DNA from: QHCE01 sp041743105
GTDB taxonomy: Bacteria; Actinomycetota; Actinomycetes; Mycobacteriales; QHCE01
DNA length: 52,054 bases
Direction: 5' to 3'
Assembly (NCBI GenBank): GCA_041743105.1
Contig: JBGTNI010000038.1
Span: 1 to 52,054 of the forward strand
The position numbers were made by a program, and so were the translations under genes. The notes below the pieces were generated by a model, which saw nothing but the letters and a program-made list of their open reading frames with translations, was not told the origin of the DNA and made no database searches. Of the stretch, positions 16,693-24,719 are shown piece after piece (positions within the stretch are counted from its first letter, which is position 1; each line of letters starts with the position of its first letter).

Positions 16693-17568
16693 CTAGACAT
16701 TGGCCACCGCATGGCCGCCGAACTGGTGTCTTAGCGCCGCTACTACCTTCATCGCCGGCGAATCGACCTGGCGGGATGAAAAGCGAGCAAATAGCGCCGC
16801 CGCGATCACCGGCGCCGGAACGGCATGGTTAATCGCCTCTTCTACAGTCCAACGTCCCTCACCGGAATCATCCACATACCCAGCGACTGTCTCGAACTGG
16901 GGATCTTCGTTGAGCGCCTTGACCAGCAAGTCAAGCAGCCAGGAGCGCACCACCGTGCCCGCTCGCCAGCTATCCAATACCCCTGGAACGTCGGTGACGA
17001 GTTCGCTGGCCGCCAGTAACTCGTAGCCTTCGGCGTAGGCCTGCATCAGACCGTACTCGATGCCGTTGTGCACCATTTTCGCAAAGTGACCGGCGCCCAC
17101 GCCTCCGGCGTGAACGAAGCCGCCTTCAGATGGGCAGAGCGCATCGAAGATTGGTTGGACAGTGGCGACGTGGCCGGCATCACCCCCTGCCATGACCGCG
17201 TAGCCGTTCTCTAATCCCCAGATACCTCCGGAAACTCCCGCGTCGAGATAGCCAATTCCCGCGGCTTCCAGTAGCTGCGCATGTTCCTTGTCGTCGCTAA
17301 ACCGTGAATTTCCACCCTCGATCACGATGTCACCTGGGTGTAGTAACTCAGACAACTGAGTGACTATCGTGTGGGTGATATCTCCAGCCGGGACCATCAC
17401 CCACACCACACGTGGGCTTTGCTTTAGCTGCGAAACCATGTCGACCAAGCTGTCGGCGTCGCTGACTTCTCGAGTACGCGCATACCCCACGACAGTGTGG
17501 CCGGCGCGACGTAACCGCTCGCGCATGTTCCCGCCCATTTTTCCTAAGCCAATGAGGCCAAGCTCCAC
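16693..17568 (-). CDS. gnd: 6-phosphogluconate dehydrogenase, short (GndA/YqeC) type
   Basis: The 291-residue protein oxidatively decarboxylates 6-phosphogluconate to ribulose 5-phosphate in the pentose phosphate pathway. It has the dinucleotide fold start MELGLIGLGKMGGNMRERL, the signature GDIVIEGGNSRFSDD near residue 85, the substrate loop LDAGVSGGIWGLENGY (about 110-125) and the catalytic KMVHNGIEYGLMQ (about 168-180). Its length fits the short form. It sits between dnaN and recF as in mycobacteria. Confidence 0.95.
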   Translation of the reverse strand: MELGLIGLGKMGGNMRERLRRAGHTVVGYARTREVSDADSLVDMVSQLKQSPRVVWVMVPAGDITHTIVTQLSELLHPGDIVIEGGNSRFSDDKEHAQLLEAAGIGYLDAGVSGGIWGLENGYAVMAGGDAGHVATVQPIFDALCPSEGGFVHAGGVGAGHFAKMVHNGIEYGLMQAYAEGYELLAASELVTDVPGVLDSWRAGTVVRSWLLDLLVKALNEDPQFETVAGYVDDSGEGRWTVEEAINHAVPAPVIAAALFARFSSRQVDSPAMKVVAALRHQFGGHAVANV

Positions 17569-17711
17569 GTGAGATCCCCTTCAATAGTCGATAACACCCG
17601 CATGTACTTGAGCCGTCTTAGACCCACCCCATCCACCAATAGGTTACTGCCAAAACCACGGGAGGCCACCCGCCTACGGCTCGTGGCAAGGCGACAGGTC
17701 CGCGTGTAGGA

Positions 17712-17740
17712 CGCCCTGCGACGGCTTGCCGAGCAGGGCG
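17712..17740 (-). terminator. hairpin downstream of dnaN
   Basis: CGCCCTGC (17712-17719) pairs with GCAGGGCG (17733-17740) over a 13-base loop. It lies 51 bases after the dnaN stop on the minus strand, within the 222-base gap before gnd. The stem is GC-rich without a T-run, so the terminator role is tentative. Confidence 0.4.
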
Positions 17741-17790
17741 AGCACGGCATGGTCGTAGGCACCGCGTACGGCGCCGGCAAGAATCTATTG

Positions 17791-18936
17791 CTAGGCGGAA
17801 ATGCGGACCGGCATCAGCACGTAGCGGTAGCCGGTATCTTCAGTCCACCCCGCCTCGTCGTTCCCCCTCGAGGCCGCGATCACCGCGGGCCTCGAGGGAT
17901 CTGTGAAGGAAATCATGGCCGTGTCGGATTCGACAGCGCCCAACCCGTCGAGTAGATAGTCAGGGTTGAATGCAATCGATAACTCATCGGCGTCGTAGCC
18001 GACCGGTAACGACTCGCTGGCCCGCGCCTCGTCGCTACCGCCTGCCTCGATGGTGAGGAGATCGTCGCTGAACGTCAGTCGCACCGGTGCGTTGCGCTCA
18101 GCAACCAACGCCACCCGCTTCACAACTTCGATGGCACCGGCGGTTCCAAGTCGTGCCTGCGCGTTGTAGCTCTCGGGTAACAAGGAACGGACTTTCGGGT
18201 ACTCACCATCGAGTAACCGGGTGGTGGTGCGGCGACTGTCGCCGGAGAATCCGATGAGACCACCGGTGGTGTCCGAGGCGCTCTCTGATAGTGCGATCGC
18301 TACTTCTGTTCCCCCCGCCAGGGTTTTGGCGGTATCTGCCAAGGTTCGTGCCGGAACCAGCGCGTAGCGGTGGTCATCGACCGAGCCAGGCAGCCACGCC
18401 AGTTCCCGGATCGCCAAGCGGTATCTGTCGGTGGCCAGCAGCGACAGCTGGGCACCGTTGATCTCTACGTGCACGCCGGTGAGCATCGGAAGAGTGTCAT
18501 CCCGCCCGGCGGCCACCGCGACTTGACGAACCGCGGCGGCGAAGGATTCGGCGTCGGCCTTGCCGGCAACGGTAGGCATCTCCGGCAACGCCGGGTAGTC
18601 CTCAACCGGAAGTGTCGGCAGCGTAAACCGCGCCGATCCGCAGGTGATCTCCGCATGGCCGCTTGCAGCACGCAAGTGCACGGGGTGCGCAGGGAGTGCC
18701 CGCGTAATCTCGGCAAGGAGACGGCCTGAGACCAGTACTTGACCACTCGACTGCGCAGTGACGTCGATGCTGACCTGGTTGGAGACCTCATAGTCAAAGC
18801 CGGCGATAGTGAGACGGTCGTTGTGTACTTCCATCATGATGCCCGCGAGCACCGCCACAGTCGGACGGCTCGGCAAGCTTTTGGCCGTCCAAGCTACGGC
18901 GTCGGCTAGCGAGTCACGGTCAACCTGAAATTTCAT
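17791..18936 (-). CDS. dnaN: DNA polymerase III beta sliding clamp
   Basis: The 381-residue ring clamp tethers DNA polymerase to its template. It starts MKFQVDRDSLADAVAW and shows three repeated clamp domains, with LLAEITRALPAHPVHLR, TGVHVEINGAQLSLLATDRY and YLLDGLGAVESDTAMISF, and ends with the RYVLMPVRI block typical of clamps. The ATG at 18936 is chosen because it matches the family N-terminus; the frame extends 71 codons further into the dnaA-dnaN spacer without sense. GAGGA directly precedes the start. Confidence 0.97.
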   Translation of the reverse strand: MKFQVDRDSLADAVAWTAKSLPSRPTVAVLAGIMMEVHNDRLTIAGFDYEVSNQVSIDVTAQSSGQVLVSGRLLAEITRALPAHPVHLRAASGHAEITCGSARFTLPTLPVEDYPALPEMPTVAGKADAESFAAAVRQVAVAAGRDDTLPMLTGVHVEINGAQLSLLATDRYRLAIRELAWLPGSVDDHRYALVPARTLADTAKTLAGGTEVAIALSESASDTTGGLIGFSGDSRRTTTRLLDGEYPKVRSLLPESYNAQARLGTAGAIEVVKRVALVAERNAPVRLTFSDDLLTIEAGGSDEARASESLPVGYDADELSIAFNPDYLLDGLGAVESDTAMISFTDPSRPAVIAASRGNDEAGWTEDTGYRYVLMPVRISA

Positions 18937-19363
18937 TCCTCGCTTCTTTCTGCCTCGACTACGCGGTGCGGCGTCCGCCTCGAGCAAGACACCGCGCCCT
19001 AGCTTAGAACTTGCGGAAGTGTGTCTGTCGTGGCGAGGTGGTCTGCGTAGATTTCTCACTGGATAGTTCTGCTGTGCCCAGCTGCAAAGACTGTGGGTTA
19101 ACTTTTCTGGGAATAGATATATGTCGTAGTAGTCATAGCTGCTGTGCACATTGTGGAGCCTCCGGCATTGTGCCCGGTGTCTTAGCGCGCCGAGTTGTGG
19201 ACGTCCTGGGGACGATGTGGTGAGGCTACAGAACTGTGGTGTGCGTAACGGCTAGGGCCAATCAGGATATGTCTGGTTATCCACCGACGTGCACAGCTGC
19301 GTCCCCAAGGTTTCCCACACATGAGTTGAAAGGCATAGTTTCTTAGTTTCACGCGTTGCACCC
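18937..19363. other. dnaA-dnaN intergenic region, oriC candidate
   Basis: This 427-base gene-free region lies where oriC is found in mycobacteria. It holds several DnaA-box-like sites: TGTGGGTTA at 19092, TGTGGAGCC at 19152, TGTGGACGT at 19196, TTATCCACC at 19277-19285 and TTTCCCACA at 19311-19319. All deviate from the consensus by one or more bases. An AT-richer tract at about 19098-19138 could be the unwinding element. The loosely matching boxes fit the weak, cooperative boxes known from mycobacterial origins. Confidence 0.7.
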
Positions 19364-20839
19364 TCAGCGGGAGGAACGTTGCTTGATCTGGTTGGTGAGT
19401 TCAGCGATCTGGTTATACAGCGAGCGACGTTCGGCCATATGCGATCGCACTTTGCGGTCGGCATGCATTACCGTGGTGTGATCTCGCCCGCCGAAAGCAT
19501 GTCCGATCTTGGGAAGGGACAGGTCGGTAAGTTCACGGCAGAGATACATTGCGACTTGCCGGGCGTTGACGAGGATCCGAGAGCGAGACGAGCCACAGAG
19601 TTCATCGATTGTAAGACCAAAATATTCTGCGGTGGCGGCCATAATCGTGGCTGCGGTGATGTCGGGATCACCACCTTCAGGAATAAGATCTTTGAGTACC
19701 ACCTCGGCAAGCCCGAGATCCACCGGCTGTCGATTAAGGCTGGCGAACGCGGTCACCCGGATCAGGGCACCTTCGAGCTCGCGGATGTTGCTGGAGATCT
19801 TGCTCGCGATGAACTCCAGTACCTCCGGCGGTGCTGCCAGCCTTTCTTGGGCTGCCTTCTTCCGGAGAATCGCGATACGAGTCTCCAGGTCGGGCGGCTG
19901 AATGTCGGTGAGAAGTCCCCATTCGAAACGTGTTCTTAGTCGATCTTCCAGCGTCGACAGCTGTTTTGGCGAACGGTCCGAGGAGATCACGATCTGCTTG
20001 TTGGCGTTATGAAGCGTGTTGAAAGTATGGAAAAACTCTTCCTGGGTTCGCTCCCTCGTCTCCAAAAATTGGATGTCGTCCACGAGTAGAATGTCCACGT
20101 CGCGATAGCGGCGTTGGAATGCTTGAGCCTTGTCGTCGCGTAGCGAGTTGATGAAGTCGTTGGTGAACTCTTCGGTGGAGACATAGCGGACACTGCGCGC
20201 ATGCCCCAGGCTGTGGGCGTAATGGCCGATCGCGTGCAATAGATGAGTCTTACCCAGCCCGGACCCGCCGTAGATGAATAGCGGGTTGTAGGCGCGAGCA
20301 GGTGCCTCGGCGACCGCAACGGCTGCCGCATGCGCAAAACGGTTGGATGAACCGATAACGAAGGTGTCGAAGGTGTACTTGGGATTGAGCTGCGCTGAGT
20401 CGGCGTGGGCCATGGCGGCCTGGTTTCTACGCTTGCGGTTGGAGGTTTTGTCGCCGAGGCTCACTCGCCCGTCGTCAGCACCGTCTCCGTCGGTGGCATC
20501 CATGTATTCGGGGTTATCCGGCAGTTCTGGCGTTGCTTGAGCGGCTTCCCTCACCTGATCAGATGAGGGAGTTTCTTCAGGAGCTCGTACCGTGATAGCT
20601 ACCGAAACCGCTGCCCCAAGCTGTTGCGAGATTGCTTCGGTGATGATGGGCCGAAGCCGACTTTCGAATGCGTCCTTGGCGAACTGATTCGGAGCCGCTA
20701 GCAGCGCGGTGTCCTCTATGAGGGCTAGGGGCTTGGTGAGCCTGATCCACGCACGCTGCTGGGGGCTCAGCGACCCGTTAATCAGATTTTCTGTGACCTC
20801 GGCCCAGACGGCTTCTAACGCGTTGTGGTCTTCAGCCAT
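19364..20839 (-). CDS. dnaA: chromosomal replication initiator DnaA
   Basis: The 491-residue protein binds DnaA boxes and melts oriC. Domain I covers about residues 1-90 (VWAEVTENLINGSLSPQQRA). A short acidic linker follows. The AAA+ domain has NPKYTFDTFVIGSSNRFAHA, Walker A YGGSGLGKTHLLHAIGHYAH, Walker B VDILLVDDIQFLETRERT and the sensor LEDRLRTRFEWGL. The DNA-binding domain carries the signature GGRDHTTVMHADRKV. The ATG at 20839 matches the family start; the frame continues upstream into the DnaA-box region, where starts would be non-native. It transcribes towards dnaN. Confidence 0.98.
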   Translation of the reverse strand: MAEDHNALEAVWAEVTENLINGSLSPQQRAWIRLTKPLALIEDTALLAAPNQFAKDAFESRLRPIITEAISQQLGAAVSVAITVRAPEETPSSDQVREAAQATPELPDNPEYMDATDGDGADDGRVSLGDKTSNRKRRNQAAMAHADSAQLNPKYTFDTFVIGSSNRFAHAAAVAVAEAPARAYNPLFIYGGSGLGKTHLLHAIGHYAHSLGHARSVRYVSTEEFTNDFINSLRDDKAQAFQRRYRDVDILLVDDIQFLETRERTQEEFFHTFNTLHNANKQIVISSDRSPKQLSTLEDRLRTRFEWGLLTDIQPPDLETRIAILRKKAAQERLAAPPEVLEFIASKISSNIRELEGALIRVTAFASLNRQPVDLGLAEVVLKDLIPEGGDPDITAATIMAATAEYFGLTIDELCGSSRSRILVNARQVAMYLCRELTDLSLPKIGHAFGGRDHTTVMHADRKVRSHMAERRSLYNQIAELTNQIKQRSSR

Positions 20840-21134
20840 GAGTTCTCCGCTCCCTAGAGGCCCGCACCTGTGGACAGACGCGTGGCAGGTACTGCCGGCT
20901 GCAACGATTATGGCGAGCTCAGCGGTAATCCACACCATTATCCACAGCTGTGTACGTGCTCTTCGTAGGTGTGTACACCTGCACACATCCCACAGTCTTT
21001 ACAGTCGGTGTTAGGTTCCACGACCTGGCCGCAAAGGTGCATGGACGGGGGCGGTTCCGGGTCGATGTGCGGCCACACCGCCGCTAATGCGATCATTGCA
21101 GTGGCGTACTAACGAGCTTTTATCGGAGACTGTG
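20840..21134. promoter_or_regulatory. dnaA/rpmH divergent region with DnaA boxes
   Basis: The 295-base spacer between dnaA (minus) and rpmH (plus) contains a perfect box TTATCCACA at 20938-20946, a one-mismatch box TAATCCACA at 20926-20934 and, on the other strand, TGTGGACAG at 20869-20877. The first two are 12 bases apart start to start and point the same way. They fit autoregulation of dnaA, and the region may form part of a bipartite origin together with the dnaA-dnaN spacer. Confidence 0.7.
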
Positions 21135-21278
21135 GTGAGCAAGGGCAAGCGGACGTTTCAACCTAATACCCGTCGGCGAGCACGAAAGCACGGCTTTCGG
21201 CTTCGGATGCGTACCCGTGCCGGAAGGGCCATCGTTGCCTCGCGGCGTCGTCGTGGGCGCGAGCAACTGTCAGCCTAA
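21135..21278 (+). CDS. rpmH: 50S ribosomal protein L34
   Basis: The 47-residue, highly basic protein (KGKRTFQPNTRRRARKHGF, then RMRTRAGRAIVASRRRRGR) is ribosomal protein L34 of the large subunit. The GTG at 21135 is preferred over the GTG at 21132 because GGAG lies 6 bases before it and it gives the normal L34 N-terminus. It opens the right-hand rpmH-rnpA-yidD-yidC-jag-rsmG cluster. Confidence 0.97.
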   Translation: MSKGKRTFQPNTRRRARKHGFRLRMRTRAGRAIVASRRRRGREQLSA

Positions 21279-21354
21279 CGCTTGTGGGAGCTTAGCTGAC
21301 CCGTTCAGCTTCCGGCCGTTAGACACGGTTACGTGCGGTTGAGGTGACATAAAA

Positions 21355-21783
21355 GTGCTTCCCGCGACGTCCCGGCTACGGCGATCCTCTGAATTTTCCC
21401 AAGTGATGCGGGGCGGCAAGCGGCATACGGTTGGTAGAAGAGCAACTCAGCAGCCCAATCTCGTACTGCATTGGTACATCGATGCTAGCCCGGAGAGGTC
21501 AGCGAGCCCGCCGCGCTTGGGACTGGTAATCAGCCGCAATGTCGGCAACGCTGTACAACGACATCGGTTAGCGCGGCGACTGCGCCACATCATGCGATCA
21601 CGCCTCGCCGAGCTGCCCGCTGGCACTGACGTGGTGATACGTACGTTGCCGACAGCGGCTGATGCTGGTAGCGAGCAGCTCAACGTTGAACTAGACGCTC
21701 TACTCGCTCACGTGCGCTCGTATCTATCGGCGCACGCTCTTACGCAGCACACGGTGCCGAAGTCGATCAGGGTATCGTCGTGA
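21355..21783 (+). CDS. rnpA: ribonuclease P protein component
   Basis: The 142-residue basic protein helps RNase P RNA mature tRNA 5' ends. It starts LPATSRLRRSSEFSQVMRGG, and the family RNR-type motif appears as RLGLVISRNVGNAVQRHRLARRLR (about residues 58-80), followed by the LPAGTDVVIRTLP block. The GTG at 21355 follows GAGGTGA by about 8 bases. Its stop overlaps the yidD start. Confidence 0.95.
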   Translation: MLPATSRLRRSSEFSQVMRGGKRHTVGRRATQQPNLVLHWYIDASPERSASPPRLGLVISRNVGNAVQRHRLARRLRHIMRSRLAELPAGTDVVIRTLPTAADAGSEQLNVELDALLAHVRSYLSAHALTQHTVPKSIRVSS

Positions 21784-22034
21784 GGGGCGCGCGTGTGGTC
21801 GTAGCGGCAGTACGGGGCTACCAGCGGTACCTTTCACCACTACTACCGCCGCGGTGCAGGTTCTATCCCAGCTGCAGTGAATACATGGTGCTTGCGGTGC
21901 AAGAGCACGGCGTTATTCGTGGCGTGGTGCTAGGGATTGGACGTCTGAGCCGGTGTCATCCATTCCATCCGGGCGGGTACGACCCTGTGCCGCCTGCACG
22001 AACCGTAGGCGTGTGTGTTCGGAAACCGAATTAG
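21780..22034 (+). CDS. yidD: membrane protein insertion efficiency factor YidD
   Basis: The 84-residue protein has the family signature RGYQRYLSPLLPPRCRFYPS and CSEYMVLAVQEHG, with two conserved Cys, then RCHPFHPGGYDPVP. YidD proteins assist YidC-dependent membrane insertion at the inner face of the membrane. The GTG at 21780 overlaps the rnpA stop (GTGA), which sets the start. Confidence 0.95.
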   Translation: MRGARVVVAAVRGYQRYLSPLLPPRCRFYPSCSEYMVLAVQEHGVIRGVVLGIGRLSRCHPFHPGGYDPVPPARTVGVCVRKPN

Positions 22035-22110
22035 TACGAGTAGGCACCGAGCAGGCAACACGAGTAGTTCTCGAATTAGTAGCACGAGCATGACTGGGAG
22101 AGTCAGCTAA

Positions 22111-23232
22111 GTGGACTTCAATCTGAACTGGATCTACATCGCGATCTCGTGGATCTTGCTGCGGTGGCATGAGCTTTGGGCTTTAGTTTTTGGCGCCAGA
22201 AGCGACTTTGCCTGGATCATGGCGATCATCTTCCTAGTGATAACCCTACGTGTGCTGCTCTTCCCGGTTTTCGTCAAGCAGATTAAGTCGCAGCGCCAGC
22301 TACAGGCGATGCAGCCGCGTATGCGTGAGATTAGGGAAAAACACAAGAACGACCGCCAATCAGCCAGCATCGAGATGCAGAAGCTGATGCGAGAAACCGG
22401 TTCTAACCCCCTTATGGGCTGTTTGCCGGCTTTTCTCCAGTTGCCGTTCTTTTTCGGGATCTTTCACGTGCTACGACAGATCAATCCCGAGTCCGACAAG
22501 GCTGTTGGGGCGATGACTCAGCAGTATGGCTGGTCGGTAGAGCAATTTAATTCCGCGTCCGACGCCAAGTTGCTCGGCGCCCCTATCGGTGCTGCCTTCA
22601 ACTCCCCCGAGAGCTTCGTGACCGGCCTGGGAGGTGAGCGCAGCAGTGTTCAGCTTGTAGCCGGAGTGCTGGTGCTGATCATGGTGATCAGCCAATACAT
22701 CACTGCGCGACAGATCATGGCGCGGAGTAAGGCAGCCGCCTCGGCTAGCGATGACAGCACCGCTAACGCCCAAGAGACCGTGCAAAAGTTCATGTTGTAT
22801 GGGCTACCGCTCACGCTCTTGGTTAGCGGTTTCTTCTTCCCGATCGGTGTGGTGCTGTATCAAGTGGTGAACAACCTGTTCTCAATGGGGCAGCAGTTCT
22901 GGGTGATTAAGAAGATGCCGCATCCGGAAGAGTCTAAGCCGCAGGAGGTTTCTACCGCCCAGGCTAAGGCGCTCGCGCCCAAACCAGGTGTCAAACCTCG
23001 CCGTGAGAAGCTCACGTCACCCCAGAAGAACGGTGCCGATCCCTCCCGCGCGGGGACAAATGCTAAGGCAGATGTCAATGAAGCTACCGCTGTCGCCACC
23101 TCAGGAGCGGCAGTCACTGGGTCTGGTAGCCAGCGGGTAGATCGGGGTGGAACTGGCGATAAGTCGGGCAATACAGGTCGCAAGGGTGGGTCCAAGAAGT
23201 CGAAATCGCGCCGCAAAGGCGGCAGAATCTAG
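22111..23232 (+). CDS. yidC: membrane protein insertase YidC/Oxa1
   Basis: The 373-residue protein inserts and folds membrane proteins. The YidC/Oxa1 core spans residues of about 30-275, with membrane segments at WIMAIIFLVITLRVLLFPVF, GCLPAFLQLPFFFGIFHVL, LVAGVLVLIMVISQYI and YGLPLTLLVSGFFFPIGVVL, and the cytoplasmic hairpin MQPRMREIREKHKND between the first two. The C-terminal 90 residues are Lys/Arg/Gly-rich and probably contact the ribosome. The GTG at 22111 gives the expected N-terminal helix. A 76-base spacer with short direct repeats of ACGAGTAG type separates it from yidD. Confidence 0.95.
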   Translation: MDFNLNWIYIAISWILLRWHELWALVFGARSDFAWIMAIIFLVITLRVLLFPVFVKQIKSQRQLQAMQPRMREIREKHKNDRQSASIEMQKLMRETGSNPLMGCLPAFLQLPFFFGIFHVLRQINPESDKAVGAMTQQYGWSVEQFNSASDAKLLGAPIGAAFNSPESFVTGLGGERSSVQLVAGVLVLIMVISQYITARQIMARSKAAASASDDSTANAQETVQKFMLYGLPLTLLVSGFFFPIGVVLYQVVNNLFSMGQQFWVIKKMPHPEESKPQEVSTAQAKALAPKPGVKPRREKLTSPQKNGADPSRAGTNAKADVNEATAVATSGAAVTGSGSQRVDRGGTGDKSGNTGRKGGSKKSKSRRKGGRI

Positions 23233-23262
23233 TGAGTTACAGCAGCTGGAGGGGGAACATTG

Positions 23263-23814
23263 ATGGAGCAAAGTCCTGCCGGTAATGTCGCGAAGGCACC
23301 CGGGATAGAAATCGGCAGCGATAATTCCACTGTGGACACAGGAGACTTAATTCATGAGGGCGATGTCGCCGGCGACTATATCGAGCGTTTACTCGATATC
23401 CTGGACTTCGCTGGCGACATAGACCTCGATGTTGAGGGAGAGCGTGCGATGGTCGCGGTGGTGGGTAACCGGCTCAGTAAGCTCATCGGTCCGCGCGGCG
23501 CTACTCTCGAGGCCCTGCAAGAGCTGACTCGTCTGACAGTGGCACAGCAGACAGGCATCCGCAGCCGTCTTATGCTCGACATCGGTGACTTTCGCCGGGA
23601 GCGTCGCGCGGAGCTGAAGCAACTTACCCAGCGGATCATGGCCGATGTCCTGGCCTCTGGTGAACCGATCAGCCTGGCCGCAATGAATCCTTTCGAACGC
23701 AAGATTGTGCACGACGTTGTTTCGGCCGATCCGGAACTGTCCAGTGAGTCAGAGGGCGATGAACCTCACCGGCGAGTGGTGATCATTCCTGCCGGCCGCG
23801 ACAGCCATGCCTAG
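23263..23814 (+). CDS. jag: Jag/KhpB-type RNA-binding protein (KH and R3H domains)
   Basis: The 183-residue protein has an acidic N-terminus, a KH domain (VVGNRLSKLIGPRGATLEAL at about 68-87) and an R3H domain near the C-terminus (LAAMNPFERKIVHDVVSADP). Jag/KhpB proteins bind RNA and in some bacteria influence cell elongation. The ATG at 23263 follows GGAGGGGG by about 8 bases; a TTG one codon earlier is also possible. It overlaps rsmG by 8 bases. Confidence 0.93.
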   Translation: MEQSPAGNVAKAPGIEIGSDNSTVDTGDLIHEGDVAGDYIERLLDILDFAGDIDLDVEGERAMVAVVGNRLSKLIGPRGATLEALQELTRLTVAQQTGIRSRLMLDIGDFRRERRAELKQLTQRIMADVLASGEPISLAAMNPFERKIVHDVVSADPELSSESEGDEPHRRVVIIPAGRDSHA

Positions 23815-24475
23815 TGACGTACCGCTGAACCCATCAGGGGGCGCTGGTGAACTTTCGCCCTCGCTGGCCGTTATGGCCCAGCAGATGTTCAACGAGCAGC
23901 TACCTCTCGCCGAACGGTACGCCACGATCCTGGCCACAATGGGCGTTACTCGCGGCCTACTAGGTCCTCGAGAAGCGCCTCGGGTATGGGATCGGCATAT
24001 GTTCAATTGTGTAGCGATAGCTGAGTTGATCCCACGGGATAGGAAAATCATCGATGTTGGCTCGGGAGCGGGCCTACCCGGACTTGTACTCGCTATTGCC
24101 CGTCCGGATCTCTACGTGACGTTGTTTGAGCCGTTACTGCGACGACACACCTTTCTGCAGTATGTAACGAGTGAGCTAGCTTTGCGCAATGTCCAGACTT
24201 TACGGCGCAGGGCCGAAGCTGGACCCGCTGATGTTTCTGGACACGTCGTTACAGCACGCGCGGTGGCGCCTCTGGAGCGCCTTGTGGAATGGTGCGTTCC
24301 CCTACTTCGCCGGGGTGGGCGATTATTGGCTATTAAAGGAAAAGGCGCTGAAGCGGAACTTAACTCCGCCTACTCCACGTTGCGCAAAAATCGGGTATCA
24401 GCAGCTCGTGTGGTTCGCTGCGGAGAGGGGATACTAGATTCCCCTTCCGTTGTGATTGAGTTGACGAAGTCCTAG
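23807..24475 (+). CDS. rsmG: 16S rRNA (guanine527-N7)-methyltransferase RsmG
   Basis: The 222-residue SAM-dependent enzyme methylates G527 of 16S rRNA. It shows the GidB motif VWDRHMFNCVAIAELIP, the SAM-binding loop IIDVGSGAGLPGLVLAIARP (about 81-100), the second motif VTLFEPLLRRHTFL and the ARAVAPLERLVEW catalytic-region block. Loss of this gene is known to give low-level streptomycin resistance in mycobacteria; here it looks intact. The start overlaps jag. Confidence 0.95.
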   Translation: MPSDVPLNPSGGAGELSPSLAVMAQQMFNEQLPLAERYATILATMGVTRGLLGPREAPRVWDRHMFNCVAIAELIPRDRKIIDVGSGAGLPGLVLAIARPDLYVTLFEPLLRRHTFLQYVTSELALRNVQTLRRRAEAGPADVSGHVVTARAVAPLERLVEWCVPLLRRGGRLLAIKGKGAEAELNSAYSTLRKNRVSAARVVRCGEGILDSPSVVIELTKS

Positions 24476-24478
24476 CGG

Positions 24479-24642
24479 TGTCAGGTAATTGATGCTGTTC
24501 TACTGCGGCGCTACCTGACACTTCGCCTGGCTACATTGTCGTTGTGCCCATGCTCTTCAAGTATGAACGCCTCCCCCGGTGCGCCATCCTCGACTAGGCC
24601 AGCATTTCTAGCGCGGCAATGGACGGTCAAACACGGACACTC
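24479..24642. repeat. MITE-like diverged repeat, copy 1
   Basis: This segment starts 4 bases after the rsmG stop. It shares a near-identical block (AATTGATGCTGTTCTACTGC, then GGCGCT) and scattered similarity over about 160 bases with the segment at 32577-32734. The left end TGTCAGGTAATTGA is the approximate inverse of the right end of copy 2 (TCAATTACCGGACA), so the original element probably had terminal inverted repeats. Within this copy GTGTCAGGTA also pairs with TACCTGACAC about 24 bases later, forming a hairpin. No transposase is encoded. A 32-codon frame at its right end before parA looks accidental. Confidence 0.6.
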
Positions 24643-24719
24643 GAAGGCGAGGAGATGGCCGCCGGCTATATCGACAACTCGGTGCGCAATGATGTGGGCA
24701 AGCGATACGAGAGGTGACC

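Noticed and set aside
17544..17780. A 78-codon minus-strand frame between dnaN and gnd.
   Set aside because: It overlaps the start of gnd in another frame and contains the hairpin after dnaN; composition is not protein-like.
22035..22110. Short ACGAGTAG-type repeats between yidD and yidC.
   Set aside because: They are imperfect, only a few units long, and show no dyad symmetry; likely chance or slippage.
24479..24520. Inverted repeat GTGTCAGGTA/TACCTGACAC after rsmG as a simple rsmG terminator.
   Set aside because: The surrounding sequence recurs at 32.6 kb next to an unrelated gene, so it is better explained as part of a dispersed element, although it may also stop transcription.
24615..24716. 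A 32-codon frame ending just before parA.
   Set aside because: It begins inside the degenerate right end of the repeat and is not preserved in the second repeat copy.
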